A DNA stretch of 36,400 nucleotides from Nocardioides jensenii JCM 1364 = NBRC 14755 (GCF_001552535.1 NZ_BCRJ01000037.1:1-36400), one strand, 5' to 3'; numbered from the stretch's first letter, positions 24,847 to 33,386 are shown. Notes: generated from the sequence alone by a model not told the origin. Numbers and translations: made by a program.

Positions 24847-27800
24847 ATGTCATCGACCACCCGTCGATCCCTGTTCCGCAGCTCGCTGCGGAGCGGATCG
24901 GCACGTGCCCTGGCCACAGGGCTCGCCACCATCGCGGTGGTGGCGGCTTCACTGAGTCTGACCGGTACGACGGCCTCGGCCGCACCGGCAGCTCCGGACT
25001 CCGACAAGATCCAGCCGAAGTTGAGCAAGCAGCTCGACGCCAAGGGGGAGGCCACCTTCTGGGTGCGCTTCGCGATGCCCGACCTGAGTGCGGCGGCGAA
25101 GATCAAGGACTGGGACAAGCGCGGTCAGGCGGTCTACGAGACCCTGACCGACGCCGCCGACTCCAGCCAGAAGGACGCCCTGGCCCTGCTCACGAGGGAG
25201 GGCGCGGACTACCGGGCCTTCTGGGCCACGAACGCGATCCGCGTCCAGGCCGGCGACGAGTCACTGGTTGACGACCTCTCGGCGCTCAAGGAGGTCAAGG
25301 GGCTCTACCCGACCTTCGACTACCGCCTGGAGAAGCCGACCAAAGGCAAGCAGATCAGGGCCAAGCAGTCGATCGAGTGGGGCGTGGCCAACATCAACGC
25401 CGATGACGTGTGGAACGAGTTCGGCGTACACGGCGAGGGCATGGTGATCGCCAACATCGACACCGGCGTGCAGTTCGACCACCCGGCCCTGGTCAACCAG
25501 TACCGCGGCAACAACGGCGACGGCACCTTCGACCACAACTACAACTGGTTCGACGCGGCCGGCACCTGCGACGGCGCACCCTGCGACGTCGAGCAGCACG
25601 GCTCGCACACCATGGGCACCATGGTCGGCAGCGACGGCGCCGACAACCAGATCGGCGTGGCACCCGGTGCGACGTGGATCGCGGCCAACGGCTGCTGTCC
25701 CTCCGACGCGGCCCTGATCGAGTCGGGCCAGTGGATGCTCGCTCCGATGGACCTCGACGGCGAGAACCCCGACGTCACCAAGCGACCCAACATCATCAAC
25801 AACTCGTGGGGCACGCAGACGCCGAGCAACGACCCGTTCATGGAGGACGTCGAGGAGGCCTGGGCGGCATCGGGCATCTTCGGCACCTGGTCGAACGGCA
25901 ACAACGGCAGTGGTTGCGAGACGTCGGGCTCCCCCGGCAGCCGCATCCTCAACTACTCCGTCGGCGCCTACGACGTGAACAACAACATCGCGAGCTTCTC
26001 CAGCCGTGGTGCCGGGCAGGACGGTGAGACCAAGCCGAACATCTCCGCACCCGGCGTCAACGTGCGTTCCAGCCTTCCGGGTGGAAGCTACGGATCGTTC
26101 AACGGCACGTCGATGGCGGCACCGCACCTGGCGGGCTCGATCGCCCTGTTGTGGTCGGCGGCACCCTCGCTCGCCGGTGACATCGACGCGACCCGCGCCC
26201 TGCTCGACGGCTCGGCGACCGACACCCCGGACGACCAGTGCGGCGGCACCGACGACGACAACAACGTCTTCGGTGAAGGCCGGCTCGACGCCCTGGCACT
26301 CGTGCAGGCGGCACCCGTCGGCGAGACCGGCACCGCGACCGGCACCGTGACCGACGAGGGCACCGGCGACCCGCTCTCCGGCGCCGACGTCACGCTCGAA
26401 GGCGCGACCAGCCGCTCCCTCACCACCGGTGCGGACGGCACGTACAACGCCCGCCTCACCGCCGGTGACTACACCGCGACCGTGTCGAAGTTCGGCTACC
26501 AGACGGCCACGGCCGACATCACCGTCACCGCGGACACCACGACCACGCAGGACTTCGCGTTGGTCTCGGCCGCAGCGGTGACCCTGAGCGGCACGGTCAC
26601 CGACGGCAGCGGTCACGGCTGGCCGCTCTACGCCACGGTGACGGTCCCCGGAGCCGATCCGGTCTTCACCGACCCGGAGACCGGTGCCTACTCGATCGAG
26701 GTTCCCGGCAATGCGTCGTACGACGTCTCGGTCGTTGCGCAGTACCCGGGCTACGTGGCCGCCACGCAGACGGTGGAGGTCGGTGGTGGTGACACCACCG
26801 CCGACGTCGCCGTCGAGGTCGACTCCGCGACCTGTGTGGCCAAGGGCTACGGGTTCAACACCGACGGCGTCACCGAGGACTTCAACGGTGGCGCGCTCCC
26901 CGACGGCTGGACCATCGAGGACACCTCCGGCAACGGTCAGGTGTGGGCCTTCGACAACCCCGGTGGTCGTGACAACCTCACCGGCGGGAGCGACGGCTTC
27001 GCGATCGTCGACAGCGACGAGTACGGCTCGGGCAACGCCCAGGACACCTCCTTGGTCAGCCCGGTCATCGACATGTCGGCGGTGGACTCACCGGTCGTCG
27101 GCTTCAAGCAGGACCTCAACAACATCAGCTCGGTCGGCGACGTCGACGTGAGCATCGATGGTGGCCAGACGTGGACCACCGTGCTCAACCAGACCGGCGA
27201 CGCTCGCGGTCCGCTCGAGAACGTGGTCCAGCTGCCCACGGCAGCCGGTCAGTCCTCGGTCCAGGTCCGGTTCCACTACTACGACGCGTCCTACGACTGG
27301 TGGTGGCAGGTCGACGACGTGTTCGTCGGCAGCCGCACGTGCGACCCGGTCGAGGGTGGTCTGGTCGTCGGCACGGTGACCAACACCCAGTCGGGTGAGG
27401 GCATCAACGGCGCCGCGGTGACCAGCGACGACAACGCCGACGTCAAGGGCACCACGCAGCCGACGCCGGACGACGCGAACCTCGGGGACGGCTTCTACTG
27501 GCTGTTCTCCCCCGAGGTGGGCAGCCACGCGTTCACCGCGACCGCCAGCGGCTACGAGACCGTCACCGAGACGGTCGACGTGGCCGCCGACGACACCACG
27601 CGTCAGGACTACGACCTCGGTGCCGGCCACCTGGTCGTGACTCCGGGCAAGGTGTCGGTGACCAAGCAGCTCGGCCGGGCGGCGGTGACCAGGAAGGTCG
27701 AGGTCACCAACGACGGCACGGCTCCGGTGCACCTGGAGTTCAACGAGCTCAAGGGTGGCTTCGAGATGCTCAGCGCCGACGGCAGCCGGACCCTGCGGTC

Positions 27801-29259
27801 CGACCTGTTGAAGAAGGACGGCGCCCCGCTCCAGCGGATCAAGGCTCCGGTCTCCTTCGGAAAGAAGTCAACGAAGACCATGTCGACCCACAGTGCGGCA
27901 CCGAGCGTCAACGGTCCTCATGACGACCCGTGGACCGACATCGCCGACTACCCGTCCAACATCATGGACAACCGGGTGGTCTACGTCGACGGCGTCGCCT
28001 ACTCCATCGCCGGTGGCGACGGATCGGCGTCCACGTCTGCGGTGCACGCCTACGACCCGGAGGCGCTGGCCTGGACGGCGAAGGCCGACCTGCCGGAGGC
28101 TCGCAACGCGGTCTCGGCGGGCGTGGTCGACGGTCAGATCATCGTCACCGGCGGTTGGGCCGCCGCTGGTCCCTCCGCGTCGACCTGGGCCTATGACCCG
28201 ACGTCCGACGCCTGGGCGGCCAAGGCCGACTCGCCGGTGGAGCTCGCGGCGTCCGGTCAAGCGGTCGTCGACGGCAAGCTGTACGTCGTCGGTGGTTGCA
28301 CGACGGCCAACTGCACGCCGATGTCCGACGAGGTGGCGGCGTACGACGCGGCCAGCGACTCGTGGGAGACCTTGGCCAGCTATCCCGCTCCCGTGGCGTT
28401 CGCGTCCTGTGGCGGGATCGACGGCAAGGTCTACTGCACCGGTGGCAACGGTGGGGCTGACGGCACGGCCGACAGCTACGTGTACGACCCGGGTGCCGAC
28501 TCATGGACGCCGATCGCCGACGCACCCGTCGACACCTGGGCCAGCCAGTACGCCGTCGCCAACGGCACCCTGGTCGTCAACGGTGGTGTCCAGGCCGGTG
28601 CGATCAGCAACCGCACCTTCGCCTACGACGCCGCGGCCGAGGCCTGGGTCGACCTGCCCAACTCGAACACGCCCCGCTACCGCGGTGCGGCTTCGTGCGG
28701 GGTCTACAAGATCGGTGGCTCCTCGGGCAGCTTCAACGCTGCTCCGGAGAGCGAGATGCTGCCCGGCATGGAGGACTGTGGCGCGAGCGCCGCGGACGTC
28801 GAGTGGCTGTCGGTCTCACCGGCCCAGGCCATCCTGGCGCCCGGACAGACGGTCACGCTGAAGATCACCATGGACCCGAACGTCGCCCAGCCGGGCACGT
28901 ACACGGCCGGTGTCGGCATCAAGGAGGACACTCCGTTCAAGGTCGACCCGGTCGACGTGACGATGGAGGTCACCCCGCCCAACACCTGGGGCAAGCTGAT
29001 GGGTCGCGTCACCGGCCTCTCGTGTGCCGGCGAGCCCACCCCGTTGGCCGGTGCCACGGTGCAGGCGAACTCGGGTGAGTCGGGTTGGACGTTCGAGACC
29101 GCCAGTGACGGCACCTACGCCAGCTGGTTCAACTCGATCTACAGCCCGCTGCAGCTGATCTCCGCCAAGGACGGATACCAGCCGCAGGTCCGCAAGGTGA
29201 GGATCAAGGGGACGAAGACGACCACGGCCGACTTCGGACTCAAGAAGACAGGCTGCTAG
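24847..29259 (+). CDS. Secreted multidomain S8 subtilase with Kelch repeats
   Basis: Extracellular serine protease of 1470 residues. A signal peptide ends about residue 45 (TASAAPA), preceded by Arg-rich MSSTTRRSLFRSS. A propeptide-like region follows to about 185. The S8 catalytic triad is D205 (IANIDTGV), H251 (QHGSHTMG) and S422 (NGTSMAAPHLAG), with the oxyanion Asn in IINNSWGT. Then come two carboxypeptidase-regulatory-like domains (about 490-570, 577-660), a jelly-roll/immune-inhibitor-like domain (about 676-835), a third regulatory-like domain (838-925), a Kelch propeller of about six blades (1027-1313; repeated YDP..D.W), a linker and a last regulatory-like domain (1382-1470). The layout recalls bacillopeptidase F. 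ATG 24847 has GGGAGGG six bases upstream. No sortase or transmembrane anchor. Confidence 0.93.
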   Translation: MSSTTRRSLFRSSLRSGSARALATGLATIAVVAASLSLTGTTASAAPAAPDSDKIQPKLSKQLDAKGEATFWVRFAMPDLSAAAKIKDWDKRGQAVYETLTDAADSSQKDALALLTREGADYRAFWATNAIRVQAGDESLVDDLSALKEVKGLYPTFDYRLEKPTKGKQIRAKQSIEWGVANINADDVWNEFGVHGEGMVIANIDTGVQFDHPALVNQYRGNNGDGTFDHNYNWFDAAGTCDGAPCDVEQHGSHTMGTMVGSDGADNQIGVAPGATWIAANGCCPSDAALIESGQWMLAPMDLDGENPDVTKRPNIINNSWGTQTPSNDPFMEDVEEAWAASGIFGTWSNGNNGSGCETSGSPGSRILNYSVGAYDVNNNIASFSSRGAGQDGETKPNISAPGVNVRSSLPGGSYGSFNGTSMAAPHLAGSIALLWSAAPSLAGDIDATRALLDGSATDTPDDQCGGTDDDNNVFGEGRLDALALVQAAPVGETGTATGTVTDEGTGDPLSGADVTLEGATSRSLTTGADGTYNARLTAGDYTATVSKFGYQTATADITVTADTTTTQDFALVSAAAVTLSGTVTDGSGHGWPLYATVTVPGADPVFTDPETGAYSIEVPGNASYDVSVVAQYPGYVAATQTVEVGGGDTTADVAVEVDSATCVAKGYGFNTDGVTEDFNGGALPDGWTIEDTSGNGQVWAFDNPGGRDNLTGGSDGFAIVDSDEYGSGNAQDTSLVSPVIDMSAVDSPVVGFKQDLNNISSVGDVDVSIDGGQTWTTVLNQTGDARGPLENVVQLPTAAGQSSVQVRFHYYDASYDWWWQVDDVFVGSRTCDPVEGGLVVGTVTNTQSGEGINGAAVTSDDNADVKGTTQPTPDDANLGDGFYWLFSPEVGSHAFTATASGYETVTETVDVAADDTTRQDYDLGAGHLVVTPGKVSVTKQLGRAAVTRKVEVTNDGTAPVHLEFNELKGGFEMLSADGSRTLRSDLLKKDGAPLQRIKAPVSFGKKSTKTMSTHSAAPSVNGPHDDPWTDIADYPSNIMDNRVVYVDGVAYSIAGGDGSASTSAVHAYDPEALAWTAKADLPEARNAVSAGVVDGQIIVTGGWAAAGPSASTWAYDPTSDAWAAKADSPVELAASGQAVVDGKLYVVGGCTTANCTPMSDEVAAYDAASDSWETLASYPAPVAFASCGGIDGKVYCTGGNGGADGTADSYVYDPGADSWTPIADAPVDTWASQYAVANGTLVVNGGVQAGAISNRTFAYDAAAEAWVDLPNSNTPRYRGAASCGVYKIGGSSGSFNAAPESEMLPGMEDCGASAADVEWLSVSPAQAILAPGQTVTLKITMDPNVAQPGTYTAGVGIKEDTPFKVDPVDVTMEVTPPNTWGKLMGRVTGLSCAGEPTPLAGATVQANSGESGWTFETASDGTYASWFNSIYSPLQLISAKDGYQPQVRKVRIKGTKTTTADFGLKKTGC

Positions 29260-29277
29260 TCAGCCATCCGCAGTGAC

Positions 29278-29311
29278 AGGCCCGCTCCACGCCCAAGCGT
29301 GGGGCGGGCCT
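29278..29311 (+). terminator. Hairpin terminator of the subtilase gene
   Basis: AGGCCCGCTCCACGC (29278-29292), loop CCAA, then GCGTGGGGCGGGCCT (29297-29311), with one mismatch in the stem. It begins 18 bases after the stop codon. The T-run is missing, as is common in high-GC actinobacteria. Confidence 0.75.
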
Positions 29312-29312
29312 C

Positions 29313-29375
29313 GTCGCGAGTTGTTGGGTTTGGTGTCGCGAGTTGTTGACTTTCGACCGTCGAGTTGTCAGTTCG
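29313..29375. repeat. Three direct copies of a GTCGCGAGTTGTT repeat
   Basis: GTCGCGAGTTGTTGGGTTT (29313-29331), GTCGCGAGTTGTTGACTTTCG (29335 on) and GTCGAGTTGTCAGTTCGA (from about 29358) follow one another between the convergent ends of the subtilase and DUF4345-like genes. They share the core CGAGTTGT with the inverted element after panB. Confidence 0.7.
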
Positions 29376-29392
29376 ATCCGGCGGTACGTCGC

Positions 29393-29743
29393 TCAGCCGG
29401 TCGCGTGACTGCGTTCCCGCGCGGCCAGGAAGTACGCCGCCGCCAGCCCGACCTCGAGTCCGACGAAGACCTTGGTGAGCATGCTCGACTCCGGTTCGAG
29501 GGCCACCGACGCGGCCCGGCCGGTGGCCATGCCCGCGCTGAGTACGCCGATCGTGGCCGGGGCCTTCAACCCGACGGCGGCCATGGCGAGGGTCAGTCCG
29601 CCGTACACGGCCCGGATCTCGTTGCGCGAGTCGGCAGTGGGCGCCGTACCGCCGAACAGCTCGGGCACCATCGCCGGCCTGGCCAGGGCCATCACGCCGA
29701 TCGCCGCATAGGACGCCGTTCCGAGGACATGCAGAGGATTCAT
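29393..29743 (-). CDS. Small DUF4345-like membrane protein
   Basis: Protein of 116 residues with three to four membrane helices (MNPLHVLGTASYAAIGVMAL at the start, VYGGLTLAMAAVGL, IGVLSAGMATGRAASVAL, VFVGLEVGLAAAYFLAA). The segment ADSRNEIRAVYGGLTLAMA resembles the conserved RxxYGG part of DUF4345 proteins. Function unknown. The start ATG 29743 has no Shine-Dalgarno; CAGACT seven bases upstream might serve a leaderless message. In-frame extension to 30040 looks like antisense sequence. Confidence 0.75.
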   Translation of the reverse strand: MNPLHVLGTASYAAIGVMALARPAMVPELFGGTAPTADSRNEIRAVYGGLTLAMAAVGLKAPATIGVLSAGMATGRAASVALEPESSMLTKVFVGLEVGLAAAYFLAARERSHATG

Positions 29744-30053
29744 GTGCGCGAGTCTGCCGCGAAATGGGTGGCTCGGCCATCGGCAGCACTGACAGGCTGG
29801 CTCGGTGGGCCTCCGCGTCCGTCCGCCCGTCGCGATGACGAACCCGTCGGCGTCGGGCTGCGCCGGCTCGAGGGGTTCTCGCCGCGCATGCTGTTCCTCG
29901 ACGGAGCCCGGCGCGACCACGAGCGCTTCGCGATCACCGGCGAAGACCTGGCGACGTGACCGTCGCCACAGTGCGAACGGCCCGCCGAGGTCTAGCCTTG
30001 TCGTGGTCCGGGGACTCAATCGGGAGCCTCGAGAGCACAAGGAGTCTCACCTC
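29744..30053. other. Gap before panB with a possible small coding remnant
   Basis: No confident gene lies in these 310 bases. A plus-strand frame from GTG 29766 to TGA 29957-29959 (64 codons) has high G/C third positions in its second half and reads protein-like ([18 protein letters not shown] then [15 protein letters not shown]). It could be a small gene or the 3' remnant of a larger one; I recognise no family. The rest (29960-30053) is probably the panB promoter and leader. Confidence 0.3.
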
Positions 30054-30935
30054 ATGATCGAACAGACTGCGCCCGAACAGGGACAGGAAGTGGCCGCGCC
30101 GTACGGCGGAGGCGCAGCAGATGCGAAGCCGGCCGCGCCGGTCAAGCGGATCCGCACCCACCACCTGCGCGAGATGAAGGAGCGCGGGGAGAAGATCTCG
30201 ATGCTCACCGCCTACGACATGTACACCGCGCAGACCTTCGACGAGGCCGGCTGCGAGCTGCTCCTGGTGGGTGACTCGGCCTCCAACAACGTGCTGGGCA
30301 ACGAGACCTCGCTGCCGATCACGGTCGACGAGCTCCTCCCCCTCACCCGGGCGGTCAGCCGTTCCGTCAAGCGCTCGCTGGTGGTCGGCGACCTGCCGTT
30401 CGGCTCCTACCAGGCCTCACCCGAGCAGGGCTACCTGACTGCCGTCCGCTTCATGAAGGAGGCCGGCGCGCACGCCGTGAAGCTCGAGGGCGGCGTCGAG
30501 ATGGTGCCGGTGATCGAGAAGCTCACCCGCGGCGGCATCCCGGTGATGGCGCACATCGGCTTCACCCCGCAGAGCGAGCACACCCTCGGTGGCTACCGGG
30601 TGCAGGGTCGCGGCGACAGCGCCGAACGCACCATCGCCGACGCGCACGCCGTCCAGGATGCCGGTGCCTTCGCCGTCGTCATGGAGATGGTGCCCGGCGA
30701 CGTGGCCGGCCAGATCAGCAAGGAGCTGGTCATCCCCACGATCGGCATCGGCGCGGGCAACCAGTGCGACGGCCAGGTGCTGGTCTGGCAGGACGCCTTC
30801 GGCCTGCGCACCGGTCGGATGGCCAAGTTCGTCAAGCAGTACGCCGACCTGCACGGCGTACTGCTCTCGGCCGCCCAGGAGTACGTCGCCGACGTGCGTG
30901 CGACCACCTTCCCGGCCCCCGACCACACCTTCTGA
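30054..30935 (+). CDS. panB: 3-methyl-2-oxobutanoate hydroxymethyltransferase
   Basis: First step of pantothenate synthesis: transfers a hydroxymethyl group from 5,10-methylene-THF to 2-oxoisovalerate, giving ketopantoate; cytosolic decameric TIM barrel. At 293 residues the core is normal length with an extra 30-residue N-terminal leader, as in actinobacteria. Expected Mg ligands are D74 (LLVGDSASN), D113 (VGDLPFGSY) and E145 (KLEGG), and the catalytic Glu is E211 (VVMEMVP). IGIGAG and [10 protein letters not shown] are also present. ATG 30054 has AAGGAG nine bases upstream. It stands alone, near glnA2-glnE as in M. tuberculosis, and is followed directly by a REPIN-like inverted repeat. Confidence 0.97.
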   Translation: MIEQTAPEQGQEVAAPYGGGAADAKPAAPVKRIRTHHLREMKERGEKISMLTAYDMYTAQTFDEAGCELLLVGDSASNNVLGNETSLPITVDELLPLTRAVSRSVKRSLVVGDLPFGSYQASPEQGYLTAVRFMKEAGAHAVKLEGGVEMVPVIEKLTRGGIPVMAHIGFTPQSEHTLGGYRVQGRGDSAERTIADAHAVQDAGAFAVVMEMVPGDVAGQISKELVIPTIGIGAGNQCDGQVLVWQDAFGLRTGRMAKFVKQYADLHGVLLSAAQEYVADVRATTFPAPDHTF

Positions 30936-31052
30936 CACGAGTTGTTGAGTTTCGCGCCGCGAGTTGTTGAGTGTGATCGGTCGAGATGGGCGTTCTCGTC
31001 GCAGCGACGGATCAAAACCCACAACTCGACCGACGAAACTCAACAACTCGTG
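30936..31052. repeat. 117-bp REPIN-like inverted repeat after panB
   Basis: CACGAGTTGTTGAGTTTCG (30936-30954) is matched exactly by its complement at 31034-31052. Inside, CGCGAGTTGTTGAGT (from about 30959) and ACCCACAACTCGAC (about 31017-31030) form a second, imperfect pair, and GTCGCAGCGAC in the middle is a small hairpin. So each arm holds two REP-like units facing the other arm. It starts one base after the panB stop and may also end its transcript. It is A/T-richer than the surroundings. Confidence 0.8.
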
Positions 31053-31151
31053 GTACCTGGGGCGTGAAGGCGGCCTCCTGAACGGATGAGTGGACAACCG
31101 GTCGCATGAGCCGGACGTCCAACGCGTACCACCTCATCCACGGAGATCACC

Positions 31152-31290
31152 ATGACCGCCATCCGCCGTACCCGTTCCACCACGGGCCGTTCCACCACGG
31201 GCCGCTCCGCCACGGACCGTTCCACCACGGGCCGTTCCGCCATGACCGCCGTCCGTCGTACCCGTTCCACCACGGGCCGCTCCGCCCGAC
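31152..31290. repeat. Tandem duplication of the AMIN-like gene's 5' end
   Basis: The segment ATGACCGCC(A/G)TCCG(C/T)CGTACC plus CCGTTCCACCACGGGCCG occurs at 31152 and again 90 bases later at 31242. In between lie further copies of an 18- or 15-base TTCCACCACGGGCCG unit. All copies keep the reading frame. Confidence 0.75.
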
Positions 31291-31802
31291 GAGGCGTGCG
31301 ACTCGTCGCCGTCCTCGCCTCGATGCTCGCCCTGGTGCTCACCAGCGTGTCCACGTCGTCCGCGACGGCACTGCCGGCCTGGCGCGACACCGGCGCCTCC
31401 TGGAACAACCCGGTCAACGGCACGACGAAGGTGGTCGGCCTGCGCTACGCGACCCACCCGCGGTTCGACCGGGTCGTGATCGACGTTCGCGGCGTCATCC
31501 CGGACTGGAGCACGCGCTACATGCGGACGTTCCACTACGAGGGCAGCGGTGCACTCGTCCCGATCCGCGGCAGGTCAGGCCTGAGCCTGACCTTGATGGC
31601 CGCGGCCCACACCGACTCGGGGCGCAACCTCTACACCGGCCCGCGGATCGCACGCCCGCGGTTCGTGACGCTCAAGGCGCTCGCCCTCACCGGTGACTTC
31701 GAGGGCTGCGTCAACTTCTCCTTCGCGCTGAACACGCGGGCGTCGTACCGCATCTTCGCGCTGCACCACCCGCAGCGACTGGTGATCGACTTCCGTCACT
31801 GA
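31152..31802 (+). CDS. Secreted AMIN-like domain protein with duplicated N-terminus
   Basis: Protein of 216 residues. Residues 1-48 are Arg/Thr/Ser-rich and repetitive: TAIRRTRSTTGRS, several TTGRS copies, then TAVRRTRSTTGRS. A hydrophobic export segment follows at about 49-72 (VRLVAVLASMLALVLTSVST, cleavage near SSATA). The mature part (about 75-216) has WNNPVNGTTKVVGLRYATH, FDRVVIDVRG and the end HHPQRLVIDFRH, the pattern of AMIN-like domains of actinobacterial secreted proteins, thought to bind cell-wall glycans. ATG 31152 has GGAG six bases upstream; ATG 31242, at the second copy of the duplicated start, would give a more normal signal peptide but lacks such a site. Convergent with the next gene. 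Confidence 0.82.
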   Translation: MTAIRRTRSTTGRSTTGRSATDRSTTGRSAMTAVRRTRSTTGRSARRGVRLVAVLASMLALVLTSVSTSSATALPAWRDTGASWNNPVNGTTKVVGLRYATHPRFDRVVIDVRGVIPDWSTRYMRTFHYEGSGALVPIRGRSGLSLTLMAAAHTDSGRNLYTGPRIARPRFVTLKALALTGDFEGCVNFSFALNTRASYRIFALHHPQRLVIDFRH

Positions 31803-31806
31803 CGAG

Positions 31807-32070
31807 TCAGGACCAGTCGAACAGGACGCTCCCGCCGAGCAGGGCAACGAACCAGAACACGATCGCGATCGCGGCCAGGTAGGGCAGCCGCTTCGGGTAC
31901 GGCGTCCACCACCGGCAGGCGGTGACCAGGAACCCGATCCACACCAGGATCAGCAGCACGACCGCCCACCACGGCGCGACCAGCGCGCTGGCGCCGTAGA
32001 GGAACAGGGCGCAGGCCAGGCCGCCCATCCCCACGAAGGGCCACGGCGAGGCAGGCACGTTGCGAGTCAC
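31807..32070 (-). CDS. Small membrane protein of unknown function
   Basis: Protein of 87 residues with three predicted helices ([40 protein letters not shown] and [20 protein letters not shown]) and a short basic loop [10 protein letters not shown]. Similar small proteins are common in actinomycetes, without assigned function. GTG 32070 has GGTAGG nine bases upstream and is preferred to the in-frame TTG 32079, which would touch that site. It ends four bases from the convergent AMIN-like gene. Confidence 0.75.
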   Translation of the reverse strand: MTRNVPASPWPFVGMGGLACALFLYGASALVAPWWAVVLLILVWIGFLVTACRWWTPYPKRLPYLAAIAIVFWFVALLGGSVLFDWS

Positions 32071-32173
32071 GCCGGGCAACCTACCGCGTTGCCGAGCCGG
32101 CGCCCGAGGCCAGCCCCGACCACGTCGACTGAGCCGAGGCCCAGGCGGAGCCCGGTCGAGGTCCGGTCCAGGC

Positions 32174-32362
32174 TCAGTCCTCGAGCGCCTCGTCGTTCCA
32201 CTTCGGGTCGTTGTCCCACGACTCGTTGCGCTCCTCGACCTTCTCCAGGGCCCGCGAGGCCTCGGCCGAGGTGGCGTAGGGGCCGAGGCGGTCGGCGTTG
32301 CGGCAACCGTCCTCGCCCTCGACGGTGTGGTGCTTCAGGCAGAACCAGTACTCGTCGCTCAT
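32174..32362 (-). CDS. Conserved 62-residue protein, SPOR-like
   Basis: Small soluble protein [20 protein letters not shown] with a C-x10-C pair and flanking His (C8, H11, H12, C20), then [20 protein letters not shown] and an acidic tail (WDNDPKWND). The GPYAT..EA..AL pattern resembles SPOR-like or DUF-type small proteins conserved in actinobacteria, and the Cys/His set could bind a metal. Function unknown. The start ATG 32362 lies seven bases after TAGTTT (minus strand), so the message is probably leaderless. It is divergent from map with only 24 bases between the two start codons. Confidence 0.82.
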   Translation of the reverse strand: MSDEYWFCLKHHTVEGEDGCRNADRLGPYATSAEASRALEKVEERNESWDNDPKWNDEALED

Positions 32363-32369
32363 GACGCCG

Positions 32370-32375
32370 AAACTA
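32370..32375 (-). promoter_or_regulatory. -10 box for the 62-residue protein gene
   Basis: TAGTTT on the minus strand, seven bases before ATG 32362; fits TANNNT of leaderless genes. It shares two bases with the -10 of map on the other strand. Confidence 0.5.
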
Positions 32376-32379
32376 CACT
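32374..32379 (+). promoter_or_regulatory. -10 box for leaderless map transcript
   Basis: TACACT on the plus strand, seven bases before ATG 32387. No Shine-Dalgarno is present before map. The -35 region would fall inside the divergent gene. Confidence 0.5.
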
Positions 32380-32386
32380 CGCAGCC

Positions 32387-33235
32387 ATGCCCGCCGTAAC
32401 CCCCGGAGTCATCTCCGCGCGTCGTCCCGTGCCCGCCCACATCGCTCGACCCGAGTACGTCGACCGGCCGGCACCGGCACCCTTCGAGGGCGACGAGGTC
32501 AAGGACGCCGAGACCATCGAGAAGATGCGCGTCGCGGGCAAGCTGGCCGCCCAGGCACGAGAGCTCGTCGGCGCAGCCGTGGCCCCGGGTGTCACCACCG
32601 ACGAGCTCGACCGCATCGGCCACGAGTTCCTCTGTGACAACGGCGCCTACCCGTCGACGCTGGGCTACCGCGGCTTCCCCAAGTCGCTGTGCTCGAGCAT
32701 CAACGAGGTCGTCTGCCACGGCATCCCCGACACCACCGTCGTCCGGGACGGCGACATCGTCAACATCGACATCACCGCCTTCCTGAACGGCGTGCACGGC
32801 GACACCAACGCCACCTTCTTCGCCGGCGAGCCCGACGAGGAGACCCGCCTGCTCGTCGAGCGCACGAAGACCGCGCTCGAGCGCGGCATCAAGGCGGTCA
32901 AGCCCGGCCGCCGGATCAACATCATCGGTCGCGTCATCGAGGCCTACGCCGCGAGGTTCGGCTACGGCGTCGTCCGCGAGTTCACCGGTCACGGCATCGG
33001 CACCCACTTCCACAGCGGACTGGTGGTGCCGCACTACGACGACCCGAACTACGACGACGAGATCCGGGTCGGCATGACCTTCACCATCGAGCCGATGCTC
33101 AACCTCGGCACCCACGAGTGGGACATGTGGCAGGACAACTGGACGGTGGTCACCAAGGACCTGCGGCGCAGCGCCCAGTTCGAGCACACGCTGCTGGTCA
33201 CCGCCGACGGCGCCGAGGTGCTGACCAACCCCTGA
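32387..33235 (+). CDS. map: Type I methionine aminopeptidase
   Basis: Removes the initiator Met from new proteins; cytosolic, pita-bread fold, two metal ions. At 282 residues it carries an N-terminal extension of about 40 residues ([17 protein letters not shown]), typical of the longer actinobacterial isoform. Metal ligands are all present: D128 (NIDIT), D139 (HGDTN), H202 (GHGIG), E235 (TIEPML) and E266 (FEHTLL). It is divergent from the 62-residue protein. It has no ribosome-binding site, and a TACACT box seven bases upstream suggests a leaderless message. An inverted repeat follows 25 bases after the stop. Confidence 0.96.
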   Translation: MPAVTPGVISARRPVPAHIARPEYVDRPAPAPFEGDEVKDAETIEKMRVAGKLAAQARELVGAAVAPGVTTDELDRIGHEFLCDNGAYPSTLGYRGFPKSLCSSINEVVCHGIPDTTVVRDGDIVNIDITAFLNGVHGDTNATFFAGEPDEETRLLVERTKTALERGIKAVKPGRRINIIGRVIEAYAARFGYGVVREFTGHGIGTHFHSGLVVPHYDDPNYDDEIRVGMTFTIEPMLNLGTHEWDMWQDNWTVVTKDLRRSAQFEHTLLVTADGAEVLTNP

Positions 33236-33260
33236 TCCTGGTCCTGATCCTGATCCGATC

Positions 33261-33316
33261 TGAGTGCACGATTCCTGCTCCGCGGCGGCCAGATCACGAC
33301 ACGAATCGTGCACTCA
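33261..33316. terminator. 14-bp inverted repeat after map
   Basis: TGAGTGCACGATTC (33261-33274) and its exact complement GAATCGTGCACTCA (33303-33316) enclose 28 bases. It is preceded by a short CCTGATC-type tandem stretch right after the map stop. It may act as a T-less terminator or be another REP-like element. Confidence 0.55.
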
Positions 33317-33342
33317 ACCCCTCGGGGTGAGGTCGTCGTACG

Positions 33343-33366
33343 CCGCCGGCACGGAACCGCCGGCGG
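33343..33366. repeat. Small hairpin upstream of the lipoprotein gene
   Basis: CCGCCGGC, eight bases, GCCGGCGG (33343-33366), flanked on both sides by GTCGTCGTACG. It lies 20 bases before the lipoprotein ATG, so it could lie in its leader. Confidence 0.4.
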
Positions 33367-33386
33367 TCGTCGTACGTCGTACTTGC

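Noticed and set aside
33233..33258. CCTGATC/CCTGGTC tandem stretch after map as a regulatory or CRISPR-like repeat
   Set aside because: Only about 25 bases of imperfect 6-12-base repetition; no spacers, best seen as a simple repeat.
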